64,000 nucleotides of DNA, from the NCBI GenBank assembly GCA_947172415.1, contig OX359199.1, positions 584,001-648,000 of the forward strand, written 5' to 3'. Shown in pieces: positions 48,301-59,673 of this stretch. A model generated the notes under the pieces. That model had not been told where the DNA came from. It saw only the letters and a list, made by a program, of their open reading frames with translations, and made no database searches. A program made the translations under genes and the position numbers. This DNA comes from Chondrosia reniformis (taxonomy: Eukaryota; Porifera; Demospongiae; Chondrillida; Chondrillidae). The stretch's first letter is position 1. Every line of letters begins with the position of its first letter.

Positions 48301-50663
48301 TACACGTAATAATATTGTTATATATGTAATAATATTGTTATATATGTAATAATATTGTTATATATGTACATATATATTTATGAAAGACTTCTTTTGTAGT
48401 GCAACTCAATATACTTGAAGCTGTGATGTCTCATCATTTGATTGACTCTAGTTCCCATCAAACGAACTTTGGTGGATCCACCCTTTGCTCATTGCACTCC
48501 TCAGGAGACATGAGTGGGTGGAGTAAAATACAGAGTCAAATAATGAGACATCACGGTTTTAAGATTGGCTTCAGATCTATTTCTCCTCTCCTCCTCCTCC
48601 TCCTCCTCCTCCTCCTCCTCCTACAGGATCACCAGAGGCACTGCCTGCAGAGACCTGTTCCCTGTAAAGCTTGTGGTAAAGATGTTTCCACCACTTTGGT
48701 ATGTTGTGATGATAACCTCTCCTAATTGTTTGGGTTCTGTATGTTGAAAGTTGCTATGGTTATTGAGATACTGATGTAATAGCTGCTGAGGTAATAGATG
48801 CTGAAGCTGGTGGTCCTTCCTGTGTTGTCTGGTGACTTGCTGGATCTAAGGAGTTAATTGCAGGCAACCCTGCTGATAAGCAACCATATCCCAATTGGTT
48901 TCTGTGATTATTTGCTTATCTGTATGTTGATGGTTGCTATGATTACTGAGGTACTGTAAAAAAGTGCTGAAGGTTGCAATGCTGGGGTTTCAAAAATCTT
49001 TTTGAAGTCCTGAAACTTTACAAAACCTACAACTACATAGTTTCACATGCACAACTGTAAAGACATTTTAGATTAACCACTTAGGTGTGAGTGGGTGGGG
49101 TAAACCCAGAGTCCACTGATGATGATGACATCATAGCTTTAAAGAGATCAGTTTTTTGATCTTAAAAAGTACCCTATTCTTTCTGGAATGGATGGTATAA
49201 TACAATATTGATTGGTTTAATACAATATTGATTCTAGTTTAGTATACCTGGATATCTCATCCTTTTCTATCATATTTTACAAGGAATCAATGTGTAACAT
49301 TAGAATCTATTCATTCTAGCTGTCTTTTCTGTTTGTTTCAAGGCTATCATGCCTGCAATATGACAGTGAAATATTGTACCCAATAATGACTGCACGTGTG
49401 TTTTAGTAGTTTATGTAAATCATTTCTTCAAACAGATGGAGAAACATTTAAGAGAAGAATGTCAAAATGTTAATCGCAGCTGTGTTTTTGTTATAGCAGG
49501 GTGCACATTCACTGTAAGTGGACAACATTTTTATATGTCTTTAAGTAAGTATGTGTCTACCATTATAACAAATATTACATTATAAACAAATACTCTGCAA
49601 CAAGAAATGCAGCAACAGTTACATTAAAATCTTGCAATTGTCCCCTGAAGAACATAATACATATTCAGTACATCAATTCTGAAAATATAAATATTGGAAA
49701 GCGATGACTACCACAGTTGTCAAATGTTGATATGGTCAATTCACTAGTGAGGGACTCACTAAGGCTTATATACCTTGACTCATTATATGTCTGAACAGAT
49801 ACATTTTCCTGCAATCATAGGGTAAGGGAGCAGAGTTAGTTAAGCATGAGGAGCAGTGTAATGCAGAACACTTGAGATTGGTACTAAGAGCACAAGTGGA
49901 TATTGACCAGAGAATGAAAGAGTTTCAACTGAGAGGAGTCACCACTTCTGCTGCCTCACCAGATAGGCTTGCTCGTTATGACAGTGCCATCACTCACTTG
50001 GAGAAGAGAATCACAGAACTGACAGAACAGATGAGCAATCTCTTAGTGGACAACCAGCGCATGAAGTCTGAAATCCAATCACGTAATGTGGCCACAGAGG
50101 AAGCCATCGGTAAACTACAGCATGCAGTGAAGGAGCTACAAGACTACTACACAGATCTAGCACTCTCCATCCAGTCGCTCCAAGCTACCAGCTACAATGG
50201 TGTCTATGTGTGGAAGATCCCTGATGTGACACGACGCAGAAGAGATGCTGTTCTAGGGAAGACAGTGTCACTGTACAGTGCTCCCTTCTTCACATCCAGA
50301 CATGGCTACAAGATCTGCTTGAGAGTGTATCTGAATGGAGATGGATCTGGGAGAGGTAGCCATGTGTCCTTCTTCCTGACCATCATGAAAGGAGAGTATG
50401 ACCCACTTCTCCCCTGGCCATACAGACAGACAACCGTTCTTATGCTGCTAGCTCTAGATGGAGTGTCTCGTGACATCACTCAATCCTTCAAACCAGATGA
50501 GGAGAGTAGCAGTTTTCAGATGCCTCAGACAGAAATGAATGTAGCTTCAGGTTGTCCTCAGTTCTGTCCACAGAGAATGCTAGAGAATCCATCTTACTGC
50601 AAGAATGACACTATCTACTTGAAGGCTGTAGTCAATCTCAGAGGAATTGAACATATAACATAA
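45307..50663 (+). CDS. TRAF-family signalling adaptor, copy E
   Basis: Exons 45307-45482, 46091-46145, 46946-47206, 48627-48698, 49436-49513, 49821-50663; 494 aa. This is the second subfamily: a complete RING (LCSFCNHLLEDAQQCGCGDR, ACTGC, VCPRCRDD), different zinc fingers (CPNEGCQWNGYYSNYEGHYI; CVYSGCGEMVAKGMLKRHAE) and a coiled coil beginning GKGAELVKHEEQCNAEHLRL. From QRMKSEIQSRN onward, including the C-terminus ENPSYCKNDTIYLK, it matches copies A-D, so it is a chimera of the two subfamilies. Intron 3 ends in a (TCC)n tract abutting the acceptor (48584-48626). Confidence 0.88.
48301..48368 (+). repeat. 20-bp AT-rich tandem repeat in TRAF E intron 3
   Basis: Three units of TAATAATATTGTTATATATG. 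Noncoding. Confidence 0.85.
48584..48626 (+). repeat. (TCC)n microsatellite forming the polypyrimidine tract of TRAF E intron 3
   Basis: More than ten TCC units lead directly into CTACAG at the acceptor. It has the same arrangement as the intron-end repeats in KAT2. Confidence 0.9.
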
Positions 50664-51069
50664 TTTAGAATGCCAAACTTAGAAGTAATTGATTTGAATT
50701 GACAAACCATTGGCATCTTTTAGGAGTAAATTGCTTAATGATATGAAAGATAGAAAGATAGATAGATTAGCTAAACGCCTTTTGCGTCTAGGTCGAAAGA
50801 TAAATTAATTGAATTCATTAGCTGTACGTATAATTAGGAGTGTATTTCCCAAAGGTATACGTACACAGAGGGCACGGTAAACAAAGAAAGACGTTCAAGA
50901 AATTTGGCGTCACACACTATCACCAGCATAGCATATCTGCCTCGATATCTGTGCATACAGCTTTAGTGTTCCAAAGGTTGGGACACACGTGAGTAAACAA
51001 CAACTGTTGCTAGGTTCTTAAATTTGAAAATCGCATGAATACAATCCCAATTAAATTCATATCGAGTAC

Positions 51070-54000
51070 ATGGCGATCGGATCCAGTTATTTAGAGTTCA
51101 GAAAAATAGTTCCTCCGAAACCGTTGACAGAGGTTGCAGCGTATCTTTGTACATTCTGTAACCATCTCCTAGCGGATGCGCAGCAATGTGGGTGCGGAGA
51201 TAGAGCTTGCGGAACCTGTGTTGATGCGTGGAAAAAGTTTCTTAGAAAAAGGTTAGACTTTGAGCAGAACGCGATAACATAGATTCGTCAAGGAAATACT
51301 GGTTAAGTACTTCAAAAACGACGGCTTATGTTCAATAGCACAAAGTTGCATGAAATATAACAGCTATAGAACATATCTGGATATTAAAGGATTCACATTT
51401 TGTAGCATTTTGAATTTTCAATAAATTTCTGGATATTCTGCTTTGTAGTGGTCGTACATCAAGTCAGTGCCCAAGATGTCAGGAAGCACTGTCAATTGAT
51501 GATGTATGTGGGTGCTTTAGTGTTTATGTACCAATAGCACTAAACATGCAAGCTGGTTTGTAGGAGTTTAGCCAGCTAAGCAGTTTACCCATTAGCACCT
51601 ACACATTCAAGTATGCCTTGAAAGTGGACACCTACATACAATGTTTGGTATTCTTATGATCCAAACAGTTCTTCCCTGACCGAGCTGCTCAGAGAGAATT
51701 ACAACAAGTTCCAGTAGCTTGTCCCAATGAAGGTTGTCAGTGGAATGGATACTACAGTGACTATGAAGGCCACTACATCAAGTGTGACTACCAACCTACT
51801 CAGTGTGTGTACAGTGGATGTGGAGAGATGGTAGCTAAGGGAATGTTGAAGAGGCATGCTGAACAGTGTCAGTTTAGACCTCAACAGTGTGAATGGTGTC
51901 AGGAGAACATTCTCCTGAGGAACATGAAGGTACGATTTAAGGATGTGATTACAGTGTGTAATGGATAGAAAATGAAACAATATATTTGTTGCGTTCATAA
52001 TGAAGGTATTGGAAGAGTGGACTATCAAATCTAAAAAGGGCTTGAATCAGTTCCAATTAACAGATTTCAATTATACTAAAAACAATGATGAAATAGGTGT
52101 TTCCCCAGGGAATTATCTGATAGTACATATGTAGTTTGTTGCTATACCAGCTACATTCCTACATGGAATTATTCATTTGTCAAACCCTTTTAACATAAGG
52201 GAAGACATCTTTTTTAGTTGCAGTATAGATAATATCTTGCAGGCAGACAAATAAAATCAATCTATAATTATTATTATTTTATAGCCTTCCTGTCTGTACT
52301 TTGAACTATGATATGAATGTTTATGTCCTAGGCGCACTCAGGGGTATGTCCCCAAGTACCAGTCACATGCGGAGCTTGTGGAGTTAAGATGGCAAAATCT
52401 GTAGTGAGTTGTTATGTAATACATTATATGTACTTCAAAACGATATGAGAGGCCATTTTATCATACATTCTATACTTCAGAATAACTAGTCTTAGACTAT
52501 TACATTAGAAAGGTACATATCTATGTAGTCATTTATATTTAGTTAATTGATGATTATTGAGCTGCAGCAACAGGAATATTCTTTTGAATTGAACGTTTCG
52601 ACCCTAAGGTCTTCATCAGCAATAATGAGAGAGAGAGCACAAGTGTGTTTGGTGCACGTGCACAACTCTCTAGCTGTACATGTTAAAGAAACCTCACATG
52701 ACATCTCATGGGAGAATGCTAAGGTATTACAGGAAAAACAACACAAAATCAGAAGAAAGATCAAGGAGGCTATAGAAATACAGAAAACACCTTGCATGAA
52801 CATGGACTTAGGAATGAATGTGGATCCCATTCGGAAGGATATACTTAATTAACACTACCACCTATTTAACTCTTTTTCATCCTAATTAATATTTGGCACA
52901 ATTCACTATTACATCATCACTCACCACCTGCCACCCAACATCTATTTAAACACACTTGTGCTCCTCTCTCTCATTATTGCTGATGAAGACCTTAGGGTCG
53001 AAACGTTCAATTCTAAAGAATATTCCTGTTCCTGCAGCTCAATAATCATCAATTAACTAATTATGATCGCAACAGCTACTCCATATCATTTCAGTCATTT
53101 ATATGAATGAATAAATCTTTTAGATTGAACTACATAAATCTGAAGAATGTCCAAATACCTTAAGAAAATGTTTCTTTGCTGTTGCCGGATGTTCATATGA
53201 GGTAACATTGCTATAATTGTTCATGCAGGAAACAACCTGACTGGTCCAACTCATAACGTTTTTAGAGGATAGAATAAAATGAAATTCTGAGTTCACTAAC
53301 GCTTAAAGTTTGTATTTTGTAGGCGCCATCTTTAATAGTTCTACATTACATCTCTAGACATTATATTTCAAATGACTGTGATGTGATTCAATTGGCTAAT
53401 AGATTAAAAATACTATTATTGTTATTGTTGTATACAAAGTTTAACTTGATATGTGTTATAGGGTAAGGGAGCAGAGTTAGTTAAACATGAGGAGCAGTGT
53501 AATGCAGAACACTTGAGATTGGTACTAAGAGCACAAGTGGACATTAACCAGAGAATGAAAGACTTTCAACAAAGAGGAGTCACCACTTCTGCTGCCTCAC
53601 CAGATAGGCTTGCTCGTTATGACAGTGCTATCACTCACTTGGAGAAGAGAATCACAGAACTGACAGAACAGATGAGCAATCTCTTAGTGGACAACCAGCG
53701 CATGAAGTCTGAAATCCAATCACGTAATGTGGCCACAGAGGAAGCCATCGGTAAACTACAGCATGCAGTGAAGGAGCTACAAGACTACTACACAGATCTG
53801 GCACTCTCCATCCAGTCACTCCAAGCTACCAGCTACAACGGTGTCTATGTATGGAAGATCCCTGATGTAACACGACGCAGAAGAGATGCTGTTCTAGGGA
53901 AGACGGTGTCACTGTACAGTGCTCCCTTCTTCACATCCAGACATGGCTACAAGATCTGCTTGAGAGTGTACCTGAATGGAGATGGATCTGGGAGAGGTAG

Positions 54001-54304
54001 CCATGTGTCCTTCTTCCTGACCATCATGAAAGGAGAGTATGACCCACTTCTCCCCTGGCCATACAGACAGACAACTACAATGATGCTGCTAGCTCTAGAT
54101 GGAGTGTCTCGTGACATCACTCAGTCCTTCAAGCCAGATGAGGAGAGTAGCAGTTTTCAGATGCCTCAGACAGAAATGAATGTAGCTTCAGGTTGTCCTC
54201 AGTTCTGTCCTCTTGCAACACTTGAAAATCGAGCGTATGTCAGAAATGACACTATTTACCTAAAATGTGTAGTATCGCAGCGAGGCCTTGAGGTGATTAC
54301 TTAA
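51070..54304 (+). CDS. TRAF-family signalling adaptor, copy F
   Basis: Exons 51070-51251, 51449-51503, 51669-51929, 52332-52403, 53124-53201, 53462-54304; 496 aa. Start MAIGSSYLEFRKIVPPK. The RING is complete (LCTFCNHLLADAQQCGCGDR, ACGTC, QCPRCQEA). Exon 3 is near-identical to E and G. Exons 4-5 (SGVCPQVPVTCGACG; CFFAVAGCSYE) are closest to G. The C-terminus (CPLATLENRAYVRNDTIYLK, RGLEVIT) is the subfamily-specific form, unlike E. Intron 4 hosts a Penelope-like retroelement fragment. The stop codon context has no splice donor, unlike copy G. Confidence 0.88.
52588..52623 (-). ncRNA. Hammerhead-like motif in the left arm of the Penelope-like fragment
   Basis: On the minus strand: ATTG, CTGATGA, extra A, GACC-TTAG-GGTC hairpin, GAAAC, GTT, CAAT, with ATTG/CAAT pairing as stem I. 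The arm is inverted relative to the right-hand copy. Confidence 0.45.
52976..53011 (+). ncRNA. Hammerhead-like motif in the right arm of the Penelope-like fragment
   Basis: Plus-strand order ATTG (52976-52979), CTGATGA (52980-52986), extra A, GACC-TTAG-GGTC, GAAAC, GTT, CAAT (53008-53011). Stem I has four pairs. The extra A between core and stem II departs from the canonical ribozyme. Confidence 0.45.
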
Positions 54305-54663
54305 TTCTACACAAAACTGTAGGCAATGATTTACACCCAAAGACTGTACTTACTGACACTTTTTGATCAAATACTTGCTGCATACATATTATGTAGTCAT
54401 TTTAATGCGACTTTTTATTAACATTTTTCTTTTATGTTACCATATTCATATACGTATGTATTAGTTTACATTGGTTTATACGTAGTCTATAGTTAAAGGG
54501 AATTTATTCGTAAGCTTCTCGTTTTTATGGTGGATAAATTCTACTAAAGTGACAGATCACACAGCTACAGACAAACACAGTCTAGTTGTGAAGATCAAAT
54601 TGAAGAGGCTGTGATAAAGTTAATGCCTAGACTTTTTCTATACCACAATAAAAGAAATTTCCG

Positions 54664-57454
54664 ATGGCAAACTTCGATATCCTGACAGAACTAGAAGGCA
54701 AACGCCGTTATCCTCCTCCCAAATCCCTCGTACCAGATATCGCAAGTTACATTTGTCCCTTGTGTAAGTGTCTCCTTGAGCTCGAGGAGCCCCAACAGTG
54801 CGGCTGTGGAGACAGAGCCTGTAAAAGTTGTGCGATAGCCTTTCAGAAAATTCTACGAAAACAGTAAGATCCTTTCGTAATTTCTCTAGAGAGGTAGATT
54901 TATTACTTAAAAACTTATTTTATCTTGATTTTATCATGGTCTTTACAATTGCCATACAATATGTATATGGTCAGTAGTTGGTTGGCTGTTCACATTTTGT
55001 TATCCTTTACCACTCACTTCTTCGAATTATCTCTCTATGATACAGAGGTCTCTCCTCAGGAAGATGTCCAGGTTGTGGAGAAGATATATCACCTGACAAG
55101 GTACAGTTAATTATGCCTATATGTGAGCAAACATTTACATGAAAAGTAAGCTTTAAATTACATCCCATTGTGATTTTGTGGTTTTGAGTGTAGAAAACTG
55201 TGCTGGGGGTAAATTGATTTACCTAGGGTGTACATGTACTATCAATACATCAGAGTTGTGATGGCCCCTTTTTTAATTTTGATCAAAATGGACTGTGTCA
55301 CCAGGTGTTCTATTTTATATATAAGCGTGAATGTTCAGTTCTTCCCAGATCGAGCAGCCAAAAGAGAATTGAGTAAAATTCCAGTAGCTTGTCCCAATGA
55401 AGGTTGTCAGTGGAATGGATACTACAGCGACTATGAAGGCCACTACATCAAGTGTGACTACCAACCTACTCAGTGTGTGTACAGTGGATGTGGAGAGATG
55501 GTAGCTAAGGGAATGTTGAAGAGACATGCTGAACAGTGTCAGTTTAGACCTCAACAGTGTGAATGGTGTCAGGAGAACATTTCATTAAGGAGCATGAAGG
55601 TATATATGAAGCATGTCTAAGTTTGTTATGAAAGGTGTATATAGGTACTTTCCAAGGGAAAACACCATATCAGCATACCAAATATGGTAACTTGTTAAGT
55701 TGAGGTTTCAAATGGAATGTAATTTTATATCTTCACTTAGGTACACAAAGAGAACTGTCCAATGAGACCAATTGCTTGTCCTGAATGCGGTACCTCAGTA
55801 CCTGGTAGACTGGTAGGTTTACATTGGCAAGTGCCTCAAAATGTCATATCATAACCATCAAAGCTATTGATTGAAAGTCAAATTGACCTTATATAATGAT
55901 TATATCAAACTCAGGGTTTGGAATTTTAATTAACAAGATAATGAGAATTTAGCCCTGATGATAATAGTAATGAAGTGTTTTAGATATTTCTGATGTGAGG
56001 TGTCCTGCTTCTTACATTGTAGTAGGAAACCTGTCATGTGCATTCAAGTAGGTGTAATAGGAATAGTCTATGAAAAATCTAAGATACCATTTTCCTACAT
56101 GCTATATGCCTATTCTGTAAAAAGAGCCTATAGGGGAACTAAACCTAAAGAGAGCTTCAGATGAAGATACAGTAGTCTTTTCTTCCTTCTTTTCCCTTCT
56201 TTCATCTTCTTCTCCACTGGGTCAGACAGCCGTTTCTGGGAATTCCACCCTTCATCAGTGATACTGGGAGTCTTTGTCTTTTTCTTTATCTTGATCTTCT
56301 GTGAATCCTTGGCCACATATCAAGTTAAACATCCAACTTAGTAAGCAGAGTAAAAGCAAATATCTAAGCACATTCCATAGATAACTATATTCATGAGTTG
56401 TTTGTTTACTCAATATTGACACTCCCTCTGGTGTAGGTGGAGCTTCATAAATCTGAGGAATGTCCAAATACTCTAAGAAAGTGTGTCTTTGCTGTTGCTG
56501 GATGTTCCTATGAGGTAACAATATTTTACTGTATATGATTCAGTTGCCTTTCAATTTCGATCATCCTAATGTTGTCATGGTAATTGCAGTTTAACTTGAT
56601 ATGTGTTATAGGGTAAGGGAGCAGACTTAGTGAACCACGAGGAGCAGTGTAATGCAGAACACTTGAGATTGGTACTAAGAGCACAAGTGGACATTGACCA
56701 GAGAATGAAAGAGTTTCAACTGAGAGGAGTCACCACTTCTGCTGCCTCGCCAGATAGGCTTGCTCGTTATGACAGTGCCATCACTCACTTGGAGAAGAGA
56801 ATCACAGAACTGACAGAACAGATGAGCAATCTCTTAGTGGACAACCAGCGCATGAAGTCTGAAATCCAATCACGTAATGTGGCCACAGAGGAAGCCATCG
56901 GTAAACTACAGCATGCAGTGAAGGAGCTACAAGACTACTACACAGATCTGGCACTCTCCATCCAGTCACTTCAAGCTACCAGCTACAATGGTGTCTATGT
57001 ATGGAAGATCCCCGATGTAACACGACGCAGAAGAGATGCTGTTCTAGGGAAGACAGTGTCACTGTACAGTGCTCCCTTCTTCACATCCAGACATGGCTAC
57101 AAGATCTGTTTGAGAGTGTATCTGAATGGAGATGGATCTGGGAGAGGTAGCCATGTGTCCTTCTTCCTGACCATCATGAAAGGGGAGTATGACCCACTTC
57201 TCCCCTGGCCATACAGACAGACAACTACAATGATGCTGCTAGCTCTAGATGGAGTGTCTCGTGACATCAGTCAGTCCTTCAAGCCAGATGAGGAGAGTAG
57301 CAGTTTTCAGATGCCTCAGACAGAAATGAATGTAGCTTCAGGTTGTCCTCAGTTTTGTCCACTAACAACACTTGAAAATCGAGCGTATGTCAGAAATGAC
57401 ACAATTTACCTAAAATGTGTAGTATCGCAGCGGGGTCTTGAGATGTTAACGTAA
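54664..57454 (+). CDS. TRAF-family signalling adaptor, copy G (short form)
   Basis: Exons 54664-54863, 55046-55100, 55339-55599, 55741-55812, 56437-56514, 56612-57454; 502 aa. The N-terminus is longer (MANFDILTELEGKRRYPPPK) with RING ICPLCKCLLELEEPQQCGCG, ACKSC and RCPGCGED. Exon 3 starts FFPDRAAKRELSKIP. It has subfamily-2 coiled coil (GKGADLVNHEEQCNAEHLRL) and C-terminus (CPLTTLENRAYVRNDT, RGLEMLT). The stop TAA is part of AAC/GTAAGT, a consensus splice donor, so splicing at 57450 would remove the stop and extend the protein into exons at 57961-59249. Confidence 0.86.
56095..56310 (-). repeat. Dispersed repeat family R1, inverted copy in TRAF G intron 4
   Basis: Reverse-complement match to the family described at 35022-35226, including the blocks read as CATGTAGGAAAATGG and GGAATTCCCAGAAACGG on the minus strand. 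The open frame in it, rich in Lys, is not considered a gene. Confidence 0.75.
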
Positions 57455-57960
57455 GTACACACACTCATAGGAAAAGTCTTGTTTGTTTTAAATCATCAAT
57501 TTCAATCAAATTGTAAAATCGGTAGGGTAATAAATAAAACCTTAATTATCCTTCTGCACATTATATCAATGTAACATTCATTTTAAATATTTGCAAACAC
57601 AATTTTCCATTTACATACTTTATTTTGCCTAATTTATGTGACATACTATTATAACAGTTTGATTATGTAATATTGTTTGTATTATACTATACGTACCAAA
57701 AAGTTTAGGGAGCGAAATAGGTGTACGAATCACGTGATTGTGTAAATTGTGTGAAAGTATGGCGTGCTGTAGGTTTTACGTTCGTTTGACGTCTTTACTA
57801 AGCATAAAATTTACGAAATGATAACTAGAGAATGGAAATGGAAATGTGATTAAATACAGAGTCGAAATTTTTCAAGTCAAGTCTCCGTAGTTGGTCAAAA
57901 TTTAGAGTCATTGTTACGCACAACTATGTGATTGATACTTGTCTTCTCTTGTCTCTCTAG

Positions 57961-59249
57961 TCAGGAGTTGCAATCCAGAATATCAGGACTGGAAGAGGAA
58001 ACGCCTAGTGCTGCTAAGTACAGTAAGCTGCCGTCTAACGTTCATTTAGTTATTTTGTGGTTTATATTAGTTCCTTGTCACTTGCGTAGAGAAGAGTCGC
58101 TTGTTGATGGCCTATCGTATGTGTATGTAGATACTGAAGGTGTATCAGGAGAAATATCAGTTGGAGAAGAAGGACCGCACGACGAAGGGGGTAAATCTGT
58201 CAGTGAATATGTTGATCTTCTATCCAGAAGTAAACCTGCAGTTGGAGAAGTAAGAGAAGAAAATGTTTATTGCTTATTGTTTAATTAGGTAGACTTTGTT
58301 ATAGTATAGATTTTTGAAGTACAGTGAAAACTGGTTAACACGAAGTCGCTTTACACGAAATATTGCTTAACACAAACAATTCGCCGAGACCAGGTTATTT
58401 ACCATACTAAATATACCGTTTTACGCGAAAAGTGCCTGTTAACGCGAAGGCATTAACCGTGTAATTTGTCAAGATGGCAGTCGCGAAGAAGCTGCGAAGC
58501 TACTCGATAGATTTCAAGATAAAAATTTTCGAAGAGATTGACGCCAAAAGATTCTCTAAGTCGGAAATTTGTAAAAAGTACGATATTCCCAATTCGACAC
58601 TGTCTACGTTCTTGAAGAACAGGACTAAAGTCTAGGTAGAAAACTCCAGCGCAAACGGGAGTAGGAAACGTCTTCGCGAAGCAGCCTACTCTGATATCGA
58701 CGAAGCGTTTATATAGCGTGAAGCGTGTTTATATGCATATATATATATACACTTTTGTATCATTACATTACATGTATGGAGATCTGATAACAAGAAATAC
58801 TGTTAACGAGAAATGATTTGGCTTGCACCGTGAATTTCTCGTTAACCAGTTTTCACTGTAGTTATTATGAGAACAAAATAATTTGACCAAGTTGATTTAC
58901 CTCAGATTTGAGAAGTGAATATTTAAGAATATCAAGTATATTCAGCAGTGTATACACACATATGATTTATTCATATGGTAGTTCAGATTTGTCTTTCTTC
59001 TGTCCTCCTTGTTCTGTGAAGGGATCTAGTTCAGGATTGAAGTATGAGAGCGTCTTCCTACAGCCCTGCCTGCCTGATATGGATCTTCATAGAACTTGTT
59101 TGCTGCCAGGATCTGAAGAGGGAATACAGTCCATGGATGTTATGTCATTACCACTGGGTGTGAATACCTTTTCTACCAGTAATAAAGATACCAGTGAGCG
59201 AAGGGACTCTACTAACATAAATCAATCTGATACTGCACATATGTACTGA
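57961..59249 (+). CDS. Candidate alternative 3' exons extending TRAF copy G
   Basis: Three segments keep one frame when joined to the donor at 57450/57451: 57961-58022 (TQELQSRISGLEEETPSAAK), 58092-58249 (YVYVDTEGVSGEIS, SEYVDLLSRSKP, ending GGAGAA/GTAAGA), and 59022-59249 (GLKYESVFLQPCLPDMDLHR, to the TGA at 59247). Phases fit exactly (2, 1, 0), giving a 650-residue long form with about 150 extra acidic, Ser-rich residues and YxxV/YxxL motifs. Alternatively these are exons of a separate gene whose start I cannot find. The intron before the last exon contains a pogo/Tigger relic. Confidence 0.5.
58322..58858 (+). mobile_element. Internally deleted pogo/Tigger-like DNA transposon
   Basis: Ends CAGTGAAAACTGGTTAAC and its inverse are flanked by TA target duplications (58320-58321, 58859-58860). 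Inside, an ATG at 58474 opens a 53-residue frame (YSIDFKIKIFEEIDAKRFSK; CKKYDIPNSTLSTFLKNR) that matches the N-terminal helix-turn-helix of pogo/CENP-B-type transposases, ending in TAG at 58633. Similarity continues after the stop (SRKRLREAAYSDIDEA), so the copy is a dead remnant. The catalytic DDE part is deleted. Confidence 0.88.
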
Positions 59250-59673
59250 TTTGTACTTGTTAGGATAACACACTTTGCTAATTAAAACAGTATACTACAA
59301 ATATACTTTAATGGATTGCAATTCTTTATGTTAAATATAGCTGTAGATTAAATTCCTTCTATATAAGTGATTGTATGCATTACCTATTTACTGTCCATGG
59401 TGTATTAACTAATACTATTGAATACTTGTAGATGCTAGTAAAGAAAGTGGCAGTGAATACTTTTAGAACACAATTTATGATTATTGTCTACATAAACATG
59501 TAATTTATTTTTGCATAATAGTGTTTTTAATTTAGCAATTATTATTTTTGAAATTTCAGCCGTTACTGCGGTATTCGCGGCATCTAGTTCGTGTCTACGA
59601 ACGTTAGGCTATAGAACGCAGGCGGTAGGCTCTACACGTTGAGGCTCTCTTATACAGGAGGAACACGTTTGTT

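Larger units (their letters stand above)
52540..53059 (+). mobile_element. Penelope-like retroelement 3' fragment between inverted terminal repeats
   Basis: Inverted arms 52540-52650 and 52948-53059 are near-perfect complements (outer ends TAGTTAATTG / CAATTAACTA). Between them an open frame (to 52852) reads HDISWENAKVL, RRKIKEAIEIQK and NMDLGMNVDPI, the layout of the C-terminal end of Penelope-like GIY-YIG proteins. Each arm holds a hammerhead-like core, as in the terminal repeats of such elements. It sits in intron 4 of TRAF F. The element is 5' truncated and inactive. Confidence 0.75.
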
